In this document: positions 1 to 8,722 of the stretch, one piece after another | How positions within the stretch are numbered: the stretch's first letter is position 1 | Layout of the letters: the number at the start of each line of letters is the position of its first letter | Made by a program: the position numbers and the translations under genes | The notes under the pieces: generated by a model | The model's input: only the letters and a program-made list of their open reading frames with translations | Database searches by the model: none | Told to the model about the DNA's origin: nothing | Source: Dyadobacter fermentans | Lineage (GTDB): Bacteria; Bacteroidota; Bacteroidia; Cytophagales; Spirosomataceae | Length of the DNA: 64,000 nt | Assembly: GCF_019924045.1 (NCBI RefSeq) | Contig: NZ_JAHXBN010000012.1 | Location: 248,001 to 312,000, forward strand | Reading direction: 5' to 3'

Positions 1-214
1 AATTGCCTTTCTTGAAATTTTTGTGATGCTGTTGCAGGACATGGCGGAAAAAGGCCGGATCCCGGGTAATGATAAATTCCCTGAACAGCCTGATTTTGTA
101 AGTATCACCACATGCGTCGAACCCCTGGCGCAAGAAATGCAGCGGATCGCCGGCGAAGCGGATGGGAGCCAGAAGGGGAATTCGGCTGATCTTGAATTCA
201 GGAATAGTGCGCAT
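1..214 (-). CDS. Cytochrome P450, N-terminal part (cut by window edge)
   Basis: Haem-thiolate monooxygenase, only the first 71 residues present; the rest lies left of the window. The start is ATG at 214, with an in-frame TAA two codons upstream. The visible part reads like a P450 N-terminus: a proline-containing lead (residues about 5-17), a GDP..FL helix, a CGDTYKI segment matching the usual YGD.Y beta-strand, then ITRDPAFFRHVL and a KNFKKG stretch typical of the region before the B helix. No membrane anchor is visible, as expected for a soluble bacterial P450. The Cys ligand loop, I helix and EXXR motif are off-window, so the subfamily cannot be judged. Next gene rightwards is dps on the same strand. 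Confidence 0.75.
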   Translation of the reverse strand, partial: MRTIPEFKISRIPLLAPIRFAGDPLHFLRQGFDACGDTYKIRLFREFIITRDPAFFRHVLQQHHKNFKKGN

Positions 215-262
215 GATCGGTTATAGATAAGGATTCAATGCAAATAAACCATTCCGGCGTAT

Positions 263-297
263 ATAAAAAAAGCCGCGTTCCATTCCGAAACGCGGCC
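263..297 (-). terminator. Rho-independent terminator of dps
   Basis: On the minus strand a GC-rich stem (GCCGCG at 272-277 pairing with CGCGGC at 291-296) is followed by a run of T residues. It begins about 20 bp after the dps stop codon. Confidence 0.8.
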
Positions 298-317
298 ACA
301 GGTGTGCATAGGTATCG

Positions 318-797
318 TTATTTCTTCCCGGCGAACGAGCGCAGCATCCAGGTGTTCTTCTCTTTGAACTGCATGAAACGGTTCACCATGTCATTGGTAC
401 CGTCGTCGCCGGCTTCCTCGGTGGCGGTGAGCAGCTCGCGTTCGAGGCTGATCAGTTTGCTGAAATCGTCGAGCACGGCGTCCACCATATCGAGGTCTTT
501 CATGCCTATGGTATTGATTTCCTTAATTTCCGATTCGTTGATGTAGTCCGCAAAACGGCTGTGTGGCGGTTTGCCCAGGGTCAGTACACGTTCTGCGATT
601 TCATCGATCGTTTCCTGCGCGTTGGTGTACAACTCTTCGAATTTTACATGCAGGGTAAAGAAGTTCTGACCTTTGATGTTCCAGTGGCAGCCTCTCAATT
701 TCTGGTAATGGATATGATAGTTGGCGAGGTAGTCATTCAACAGGTCCACAACGGGTTTTACGTCGGTTTCGCTCAGACTGATTGCTTTGGCATCCAT
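318..797 (-). CDS. dps: Dps family ferritin-like DNA-protection protein
   Basis: Mini-ferritin that oxidises Fe(II) with hydrogen peroxide and stores iron in a dodecameric shell, protecting DNA in stress or stationary phase. From the chosen ATG at 797 it is 159 aa, the usual Dps size. Visible ligands of the intersubunit ferroxidase site are H38 (in GCHWN), H50 (TLHVKFEELY) and D65/E69 (DEIAER). The four-helix bundle spans the protein. In-frame ATGs exist further upstream (851 and 821), but homologous proteins begin at the MDAK-type start, so the shorter form is preferred. A terminator follows directly, so it is probably a single-gene transcript. Confidence 0.93.
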   Translation of the reverse strand: MDAKAISLSETDVKPVVDLLNDYLANYHIHYQKLRGCHWNIKGQNFFTLHVKFEELYTNAQETIDEIAERVLTLGKPPHSRFADYINESEIKEINTIGMKDLDMVDAVLDDFSKLISLERELLTATEEAGDDGTNDMVNRFMQFKEKNTWMLRSFAGKK

Positions 798-1031
798 AAT
801 AAATAGGGTTGGGATTGACATTGTTTCCGGTAATTCTGTCATCAAAATCATACCAACGGATCAGAAATGGCACCGTGTTGCGTTAAATGTTGCGGATGAC
901 GGCTTGTCGGCGTCCGGATGCGGATTTCTGTTGTCGGAATACCGCTTTCCAGAGCGGACAGGCACGATCCTTGAAGTACTTTTTTATACCATTAATTCCA
1001 TCCATTTATGTTCCTCAACAATTTGAAAACC

Positions 1032-1685
1032 ATGAAAACGCAGGCCCTCCTTTTGATCAGCCTTGCAGTCACAGCCCCTTCTTTCGCACAGAACAAAGAA
1101 GAAGAAAGAATAAACGCTGCCACCGCGGTACTGAGTGATTTCAACGGCATACAGATCCCTGCACAGTTGATCGAGGCGTCCAAAGGCATTATCATCATTC
1201 CCAGGATGATCAATGGCGGGCTGATTGTCGGCGGTAAGCATGGAAAAGGCCTTGCGATGGTGAAACGCGAAGACGGCGAATGGAGCGATCCGGTGTTTGT
1301 GACCATCACTGGCGGCAGCGTAGGCGCGCAGATCGGCGTGCAGGCGGTGGACCTCGTGTTGGTATTCAAAAGTGATAAAACGCTGAAGAATATCGAAAAG
1401 GGAGACTATACCCTCGGCGGTGATGTGTCGGTAGCGGCCGGGCCAGTCAGCAAAAATGCTTCGGCTACCACCGATTACAAGCTGGAAGCGGAAGTATATT
1501 CCTATTCACGCGCCAAGGGCCTTTTTGCCGGTGTGACAGTGAACGGGGCAATGCTCGATGTCGACGTAAGGGCGAACACGGGCCTGTACGGCAGCAAAGC
1601 CACTGTCCAATCTATTTTTACGGATTCAAACATTTCATCCAAGGCGATCGACGACCTCCGCGAAAAGCTGGATGATTTCAACTAA
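1032..1685 (+). CDS. SYLF-domain (Ysc84/DUF500) secreted protein
   Basis: Protein of 217 aa with an N-terminal signal peptide of about 20 residues ending SFAQ, so exported to the periplasm or outer membrane. The rest matches the SYLF/Ysc84 domain: an opening helix (residues about 25-45), then ASKGIIIIP, GGLIVGGKHGKG, and GGSVGAQIGVQAVDLVLVF, and the late segment KGLFAGVTVNGAMLDVD. SYLF domains in eukaryotes bind phosphoinositides; bacterial members are secreted proteins of uncertain role, presumed lipid-binding. ATG 1032 is chosen over an in-frame ATG at 1008 because it places the charged signal-peptide start correctly. It lies 8 bp before the KTSC gene and may be co-transcribed with it. Confidence 0.85.
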   Translation: MKTQALLLISLAVTAPSFAQNKEEERINAATAVLSDFNGIQIPAQLIEASKGIIIIPRMINGGLIVGGKHGKGLAMVKREDGEWSDPVFVTITGGSVGAQIGVQAVDLVLVFKSDKTLKNIEKGDYTLGGDVSVAAGPVSKNASATTDYKLEAEVYSYSRAKGLFAGVTVNGAMLDVDVRANTGLYGSKATVQSIFTDSNISSKAIDDLREKLDDFN

Positions 1686-1693
1686 ATGCTGCT

Positions 1694-1891
1694 ATGCCAT
1701 CCACAGTCGTTGCACAGATGATCTACAACGAGGAGAAGCAGACATTACGCATCGTATATGTTTCGGGGATGGTGTATGATTACAAAAACGTTCCCTGGGA
1801 AGTATACCAGGCGATGAAAACCTCGGGCTCGAAGGGTACGTTTTTGAACAAGCATATTAAGGGGAATTTTGAGTTTGAGAAGGTGGAATGA
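1694..1891 (+). CDS. KTSC-domain small protein
   Basis: Small 65-aa soluble protein matching the KTSC domain family (PF13619 type): an Y-N-x4-L-x-V-x-Y strand, VYDYKNVPWEVYQAMKTSGS with the family's K-T-S-x element, then KGTFLNKHIKGNFEFEKV. The last position of the eponymous motif is Gly rather than Cys (KTSG). The domain is often found alone or fused to lysyl-tRNA-synthetase-like or phage proteins; its biochemical role is unknown. It starts 8 bp after the SYLF gene, which suggests a two-gene transcript. The decamer array at 1899 begins 7 bp after its stop. Confidence 0.8.
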   Translation: MPSTVVAQMIYNEEKQTLRIVYVSGMVYDYKNVPWEVYQAMKTSGSKGTFLNKHIKGNFEFEKVE

Positions 1892-1898
1892 TCGAATT

Positions 1899-2003
1899 AG
1901 TCATGAATATAGTCATGAATAGTCATTGGTGGTCAGGAATAGTCATTTGTTGTGCTTAAAGACGATACCTGACAACTCTTGACAAAACCTGACTACTCAA
2001 TCA
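1899..2003. repeat. Decamer array A (inverted GTCA/TGAC arms)
   Basis: Short member of the window's 10-bp repeat family. The left arm (about 1899-1958) has GTCA-headed units such as GTCATGAATA, GTCATTGGTG, GTCAGGAATA and GTCATTTGTT. After a short spacer the right arm (about 1967-2002) has TGACAACTCT, TGACAAAACC and TGACTACTCA. The arms are roughly complementary and could form a hairpin in RNA. It begins 7 bp after the KTSC stop codon. Confidence 0.85.
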
Positions 2004-2006
2004 TTT

Positions 2007-2222
2007 ATAATGCCGTCAGGCATGTAATATCGGTAGCTATCGTCTCCATAAATCCTTTAATGCCCTTGGGCATGCAACTTTTGTGCATTATAACGGGCGG
2101 GATGCCGTTTGTTATGTTGTTACATCCCTGACGGGATTTCGCCAATCCGATTATCGAAAATTGCTACCAATGTTGTATGGCTACGCGATTGGGCTGCGTG
2201 GAGATACAACATTGGTTTGCGG
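2007..2222. repeat. Palindromic intergenic repeat element (REP-like)
   Basis: A non-coding stretch built from short stem-loops: TGCCGTCAGGCA near 2010, TGCCCTTGGGCA near 2065, and a long imperfect inverted repeat at about 2165-2217 whose outer arms are ACCAATGTTGTAT and ATACAACATTGGT. The left GTAATATCGGTAGC (about 2025) and right GCTACCAATGTTGTA (about 2162) are approximate inverted copies. This resembles REP/MITE-like intergenic elements that I recall from Cytophagales genomes; copy number cannot be seen here. Confidence 0.5.
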
Positions 2223-2354
2223 TTCCTGATCTGTTCTTTTGAGCTCTTCAATCCAACTTTACAAAAAATGAGTGCACTGGTACAGTGGGCCAGCGCAATT
2301 TTTCTTTTACTTTGCGATATTTCCGCTTGGATATAACGATTGGTATTGCATTGC

Positions 2355-4901
2355 ATGAAGCACCTGTTTACTACGCTGATTTTTACATTTCCGATCATTT
2401 GCCAGGCTCAAAGCCAGCCTGACACCTTGAAAGCGCGCTCGCTCGATGAGGTCGTGGTGACGGCTTCGCGGGTAATCGAAAGCATTCTCGTATCGCCGGT
2501 GAGCGTGCAGAAGGTCAGTGCCAAAGCTACCGCGCTGTCGCCCGCGTTAACGTTTTTCGATGCATTGGAAAACGTGCAGGGCGTGCATATGATCACCCCT
2601 TCGATGGGTTTCAAGGTGTTGAATGCGAGAGGTTTCTCGAATACGACCAACGTACGTTTCGCACAGCTGACCGACGGGATGGATGTGCAATCGCCGCATA
2701 TCGGCGGGGCCATTGGCAATGCGCTCGGGCCTACGGACCTGGATATCGCCAGCATCGAGATATTGCCCGGTACCGCTTCGGCATTGTACGGTATGAACAC
2801 CGTAAATGGACTGGCCAATTTTTTTACCAAAAACCCATTCAATTCCCAGGGATTATCGATCCAGCAGAAAACGGCTGTCAATCATCTGAACGACAGCCAT
2901 AGCAGGGCCAGGCCGTTTACCGAAACGACGCTTCGTTTTGCCAAAGTAATCGCACCCAAGCTGGCATTTAAAATCAACGGTGCGTTCACAAAAGGCTATG
3001 ACTGGATCGCCTCCGACCAGACCGAACTGAATGGCAATGCCAACAGCAGCACGCAGCTTTTCGGTGCGGACAACCCGGCCAGCGATCCCGTGAACAAATA
3101 CGGGAATGAAAGTTCCAACCGCAAGACTGTTACACTCGGTGGCAAGCGCTATGTAGTGAGCCGCACGGGATACCAGGAAGCCGAGGTGGTAGATTACAAT
3201 TTGCAGAATATCAAGGGCGACATGGGCCTCTATTACAAAGTGGCGCCCGGGGCAATGCTGACCTACACGTATCATTTTGGCCTTCTTGACAATGTATACC
3301 AGCGTGCCAATCGTTTCCGGTTGGAAAACTACCTCGTACAGCAGCATGGTATTCAGTACCAATCGGCGTCGGTACAGGCCAAATTATATGTCAATTCCGA
3401 GAATACCGGCCGCTCGTATAATCTGCGCTCGATGGCCGAGAATCTGGACCGCAGCTATAAATCCGATACCGACTGGTATGCCGATTTCACCAGGGGCTTC
3501 AACAATGCAATCACCGGTGGGGCCGCGGTGGCCAATGCTATGCGGCAGGCACGCGCCGTAGCGGACGCGGGACGGTATCTGCCTGGCACGGATGCCTTCA
3601 ATACCCAACTGCGCAAGTTGCAGGATATCAATAACTGGGACGCTGGCGCCGCATTGCGCGTGAAAGCGGATTTCGTGCACGCCGAAGCGCAGGTAAGCCT
3701 CACCGAAAAGTACCTCAAAGCCTGGAAGGACAAATACGAGCTCGATATCCTCCTCGGTGCCGATCACCGGACCTACATTATCGTGCCCGACGGCAATTAT
3801 TTCGTGAACCCCGAGCCCGGAAAAGATGGCAAAAGCATTACCTACGGTAAAACGGGTGGGTATGTTTCCCTGAATAAGGATCTGTTTCAGAAAAAATTAC
3901 GACTTGGCGTAATCCTGAGGGCGGATAAGAACGACTATTTCAAGACGACATTTAACCCACGGCTATCGGCCGTTTACAGCCCCGAACACGACCACAATAT
4001 CCGGATTTCGTTCCAGACGGGCTACCGCTTCCCGAGCATTTTTGAAGCATATAGTAATGTCAACAGCGGCGGCGTGAAGCGGGTAGGAGGGCTGCCGGTG
4101 ATGTCGCAGGGCATTTTCGAGAATGGGTGGCTGGCCAATTCCATTACCAGTTTCCAGCAGGCGGTTTTGAATGATATCAACCAGAGCGGTCTCACACAGG
4201 ATGCCGCGATTGAGAAGAACAAGGGTTTGCTCAAAAAGAACCCTTACACCTACGTAAAACCGGAACATACCCAAACCTGGGAAGCCGGCTATAAGGGCCT
4301 TTTTTTCGATCGGGCATTGTTTGTGAATGCGGATTTGTATTTCAACCGGTACAGCAATTTTATCGCTCAGACCAACATGAATGTACCGGTATCGTCCGAT
4401 GCAGCCACTATCCCGCATGACCTGTACGACAAGGCCCGTCAGGCGCAATACCGCATGTATACCAACTCACGCTCGATTATCAACAACTATGGTTTTAGCG
4501 TGGGGCTGAACTATCAGTTGGAAAAGAAATGGATTTTCGGAGTAAATACGACATTTGCCAGGCTGAAAAACGCCGAAAACCAGGACGGCCTCGAAGACGG
4601 TTTCAACACCCCGAAATGGATGTGGAATGGCTCCGTCTCGCGCACTAACCTGTTCGATAACCTCGATGCCACGGTTTCTTACAAATGGCAGTCGACTTAC
4701 TATTCGCAAACGTTCCTCGTCACCGGCAACGTGCCGTCATACAGCAGCCTCGACGCGCAGCTGACCTACCGCTTCCCCATGCTCAAAAGCCTGGTCAAAG
4801 TGGGCGCCAGCAATTTGCTGAACAAATACTACGTCTCTTTCCTCGGCGGCCCGTCCGTTGGGGGGATGTATTATGTGACGGTCGCTTTTCATGTTGAATG
4901 A
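2355..4901 (+). CDS. TonB-dependent receptor
   Basis: Outer-membrane receptor of 848 aa that takes up a ligand using TonB energy; substrate not determinable. It has a signal peptide of about 19 residues, a SLDEVVVTASR segment (TonB-box/plug entry, residues about 29-39), a plug domain to about residue 165 (SIEILPGTASALYGMNTVNG is typical) and a beta-barrel to the end. There is no N-terminal carboxypeptidase-regulatory domain and no SusD partner, so it is a classical receptor rather than SusC-type. ATG 2355 is chosen over an upstream in-frame TTG because it starts the signal peptide. The C-terminus (VAFHVE) lacks the usual terminal aromatic. It converges on the GMC gene across array B. Confidence 0.88.
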   Translation: MKHLFTTLIFTFPIICQAQSQPDTLKARSLDEVVVTASRVIESILVSPVSVQKVSAKATALSPALTFFDALENVQGVHMITPSMGFKVLNARGFSNTTNVRFAQLTDGMDVQSPHIGGAIGNALGPTDLDIASIEILPGTASALYGMNTVNGLANFFTKNPFNSQGLSIQQKTAVNHLNDSHSRARPFTETTLRFAKVIAPKLAFKINGAFTKGYDWIASDQTELNGNANSSTQLFGADNPASDPVNKYGNESSNRKTVTLGGKRYVVSRTGYQEAEVVDYNLQNIKGDMGLYYKVAPGAMLTYTYHFGLLDNVYQRANRFRLENYLVQQHGIQYQSASVQAKLYVNSENTGRSYNLRSMAENLDRSYKSDTDWYADFTRGFNNAITGGAAVANAMRQARAVADAGRYLPGTDAFNTQLRKLQDINNWDAGAALRVKADFVHAEAQVSLTEKYLKAWKDKYELDILLGADHRTYIIVPDGNYFVNPEPGKDGKSITYGKTGGYVSLNKDLFQKKLRLGVILRADKNDYFKTTFNPRLSAVYSPEHDHNIRISFQTGYRFPSIFEAYSNVNSGGVKRVGGLPVMSQGIFENGWLANSITSFQQAVLNDINQSGLTQDAAIEKNKGLLKKNPYTYVKPEHTQTWEAGYKGLFFDRALFVNADLYFNRYSNFIAQTNMNVPVSSDAATIPHDLYDKARQAQYRMYTNSRSIINNYGFSVGLNYQLEKKWIFGVNTTFARLKNAENQDGLEDGFNTPKWMWNGSVSRTNLFDNLDATVSYKWQSTYYSQTFLVTGNVPSYSSLDAQLTYRFPMLKSLVKVGASNLLNKYYVSFLGGPSVGGMYYVTVAFHVE

Positions 4902-4906
4902 CTTAA

Positions 4907-5268
4907 TGGTCGGGAATTGTCAAGAGTCAGGGCGTCATGAATGGTCAGGAATTGTCAAGAATAGTCACGTGTTGTCATGAATGGTCATGTGTTGTCATGA
5001 ATGGTCAGGTGTTGTTATGAATTGTCAGGTGTTGTCATGAATGGTCATGTGTTGTCATGAAGGGTCAGGAGTTGTCATGAATGGTCAGGTGTTGTTCTAT
5101 CTATTTAATGAGGTACGAAGAACTCGCAGGCTAGGAGTCACTACTCGTGGCCATGATGACTTCTCATGACAATCCATGACAATCCATGACCATTCATGAC
5201 AATCCCTGACCATTCCTGACCATTCCTGACCATTCCTGACCCCATTCAACTATTCACTGGTTCAAAAT
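4907..5268. repeat. Decamer array B (largest inverted GTCA/TGAC pair)
   Basis: The left arm (about 4907-5096) contains some 18 units of 10 bp with consensus GTCA[T/G]G[A/T][A/G]T[T/G], many alternating GTCATGAATG with GTCAGGTGTT or GTCATGTGTT to give a 20-bp superperiod. After about 50 bp without units the right arm (about 5149-5247) has eight units in the opposite orientation, such as TGACAATCCA and TGACCATTCC. The array fills the gap between the convergent TonB receptor and GMC genes, a few bp from the first stop and about 26 bp from the second. Either transcript would read a GUCA arm followed by a UGAC arm and could form a long hairpin. Confidence 0.92.
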
Positions 5269-5273
5269 TAGAG

Positions 5274-6986
5274 TTAAATGTTCCCTTTCCGCATTTCCTT
5301 TACCGCATAATCCGCCGCCCGCGCCGTGAGCGCCATGTAGGTCAGCGACGGGTTTTGTGTGGCAGTGGAGGTCATGCACGCACCGTCGGTCACGAACACG
5401 TTCGGTACGTGGTGCATCTGGTTCCATTTGTTGAGGACCGAAGTTTTGGCGTCTTTACCCATTCTGGCCCCGCCCATTTCGTGGTTTTCACTGCCGGGAT
5501 TGCGGTGCGTGTCGGAGGTTTTGATGTTTTTAAAACCGGCCTTATCGAGCATTTCGCTGAGCTCAGTGTAAAAATCCTTCACCATTTTCATGTCATTGTC
5601 GTCGAAAGACACATTCATGCGCAGCTGCGGAATCCCCCAGTCGTCTTTCAGGCTGTCGTGCAGCGTTACAAAGTTGGACTCTTTAGTTACTACTTCGCCC
5701 ATCATCTGGGCACCCAGCGACCAGCCGCTTTCATCCGGGGCAAAAAGGCTGGCTTTCAGCGATTCGCCCAGGCCATCGTTCGCGTTCCCGACTTTGGAAG
5801 CTGAAAACGAGGCGGCATATCCGCGGAGGAAATCGGTTTCCTGTTTGAAAACGTTGCGGAACCGGGGAATGTAAGCGCCGTTCGGGCGGCGTCCGTCCGT
5901 AGTACGATCGTGGAAGCCGTCGAAATCGGCTGTAACGCGCCCGCGGTAATTATGGAATCCGATAAACTTACCCAGCACGCCACTATCGTTGCCTAATCCG
6001 TTCGGGAAGCGGCTTGATTTGGAATTGAGTAAGATCAGGTTTGAATTGATAGCTGAGGCATTAATGAAAATTATTCTGGCATAATACTCGGTCATTTCCT
6101 TCGTCCGCGCGTCCACCACGCGCACACCCGTAGCACGTTTTTTCTTTTCGTCATAAATCACCGAATGCACGACCGAATGGGGTCTTAATGTGAGATTCCC
6201 TGTCTTTTCGGCCCACGGCAATGTGGCCGCATTGGTACTGAAATACCCGCCGAACGGGCAGCCTCGTTGGCACATATTGCGGTGCTGGCATTTGGCGCGG
6301 CCTTGCTGGGTGTGAATCGGTTGCGGGTCGGTGATGTGCGCGGCTCGGCCGATGATCACAGGCCGCATGCCTTTATAGTTTTTCGCGGTCTGGTCGCTGA
6401 AATGCTTTTCTACGCAGCTCATTTCGTGCGGTGGGAGGAACTCGCCATCCGGAAGTTGCGGCAGGCCATCCTTATTGCCGGAAATACCCGCAAACTTCTC
6501 CACATAGCTGTACCAAGGCGCAATGTCTTTGTAGCGGATCGGCCAGTCGGTAGCGAAGCCGTCGCGCGCCGGGCCCTCGAAGTCGTAGTCCGACCACCGT
6601 TGCGTTTGCCGCGCCCACAGCAGCGAGCGGCCGCCTACCTGGTAACCGCGCATCCAGCTGAACGGCTGGTCCTGTACATACGGATGTTCATAATCCTTCA
6701 CCACGAAATGCATGGCATCTTCGCGGAAAATGTAATGCTTACTGGCCATTGGGCTCGCTTCCCGGACTGCCAACGGGGGCAATCCGCGGTGCTCGAACTC
6801 CCAGGGCATCATATTCGTGGTGGGGTAATCTACAATATGCTTCACGTCGCGCCCGCGTTCGAGCACGAGGGTTTTCAATCCCTTTTCGGTTAATTCTTTC
6901 GCCGCCCAGCCGCCGCTGATCCCGGTCCCCACAACAATCGCGTCGAAAGTCTGCGCCTTAGTAGCGTCGATATTGAAATAGCTCAT
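5274..6986 (-). CDS. GMC family FAD oxidoreductase
   Basis: Flavoprotein of 570 aa of the glucose-methanol-choline family, related to the large subunits of gluconate/fructose dehydrogenases; it oxidises an alcohol or sugar, substrate unknown. The Rossmann FAD motif GTGISGG..A.EL is at residues about 21-33 followed by LVLERG. A cysteine cluster (KCQHRNMCQRGC, about 235-247) is the kind seen in membrane-linked dehydrogenase large subunits. The C-terminal active-site region contains ENHEMGGARMG (catalytic His) and NPSLTYMALTARAA. There is no Tat or Sec signal on the subunit. The gluconate-2-dehydrogenase subunit 3 (gamma) gene that often precedes such enzymes is not adjacent. Its 3' end faces array B. 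Confidence 0.9.
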   Translation of the reverse strand: MSYFNIDATKAQTFDAIVVGTGISGGWAAKELTEKGLKTLVLERGRDVKHIVDYPTTNMMPWEFEHRGLPPLAVREASPMASKHYIFREDAMHFVVKDYEHPYVQDQPFSWMRGYQVGGRSLLWARQTQRWSDYDFEGPARDGFATDWPIRYKDIAPWYSYVEKFAGISGNKDGLPQLPDGEFLPPHEMSCVEKHFSDQTAKNYKGMRPVIIGRAAHITDPQPIHTQQGRAKCQHRNMCQRGCPFGGYFSTNAATLPWAEKTGNLTLRPHSVVHSVIYDEKKKRATGVRVVDARTKEMTEYYARIIFINASAINSNLILLNSKSSRFPNGLGNDSGVLGKFIGFHNYRGRVTADFDGFHDRTTDGRRPNGAYIPRFRNVFKQETDFLRGYAASFSASKVGNANDGLGESLKASLFAPDESGWSLGAQMMGEVVTKESNFVTLHDSLKDDWGIPQLRMNVSFDDNDMKMVKDFYTELSEMLDKAGFKNIKTSDTHRNPGSENHEMGGARMGKDAKTSVLNKWNQMHHVPNVFVTDGACMTSTATQNPSLTYMALTARAADYAVKEMRKGNI

Positions 6987-7062
6987 ATTTTAATGACTGA
7001 ATGAATGATCCGCCGTGGAACGGGGAATGATTAATGAGTTGATTTTTGGAAGGGCATTTATA

Positions 7063-7350
7063 GTCACGTGTTGTCATTTGTTGTCAGGTGTTGTCAGGTA
7101 TTGTTATTAATTGTTGCTACTAATGATCACTCATAACTACAAATGACTACACCTGACCATAAATGACTACTCTTGACTACACATGACCACACCTGACCAT
7201 AAATGACTACTCTTGACTACACATGACTACCCTTGACAAGCACATGACTACACCTGACCACAAATGACTACTCTTGACTACACATGACTACACCTGACTA
7301 CAAATGGCTACCCTTGACAAGCACATGACCACACCTGACCATAAGTGAGA
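7063..7350. repeat. Decamer array C (asymmetric, higher-order repeats)
   Basis: The left arm is short (7063 to about 7115: GTCACGTGTT, GTCATTTGTT, GTCAGGTGTT, GTCAGGTATT). The right arm (about 7121-7350) holds some 22 units headed TGAC, such as TGACTACACC, TGACCATAAA, TGACTACTCT and TGACTACACA, arranged in larger blocks of about 40-50 bp that recur with small changes; two units are 11 bp (TGACAAGCACA). It lies between the 5' end of the GMC gene and the 3' end of the esterase gene, ending about 12 bp from the esterase stop, so for the esterase transcript it is again a 3' element with the GUCA arm first. Confidence 0.92.
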
Positions 7351-7362
7351 CTATCCAATCAT

Positions 7363-8625
<1,263 letters not shown>

Positions 8626-8722
8626 TCAAAGGCGCCAGTTGAGAATCGTATATACTGGGGCGGTCGAGATGGATGTATTATGCCAGAGAAATAGGTTTAT
8701 TCATCATCCAAACTTACTACTG

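Noticed and set aside
2109..2336. Short open reading frames within the repeat region
   Set aside because: They lie in the palindromic non-coding element, and their translations have no recognisable features.
4907..5268. Possible CRISPR array
   Set aside because: The units are 10 bp, contiguous and in inverted arms, with no 24-40 bp repeat, no regular spacers and no cas genes nearby.
7063..7350. Possible integron or recombination att array
   Set aside because: No integrase or attC-like paired R/L sites; the block repeats are explained by duplication of 10-bp units.
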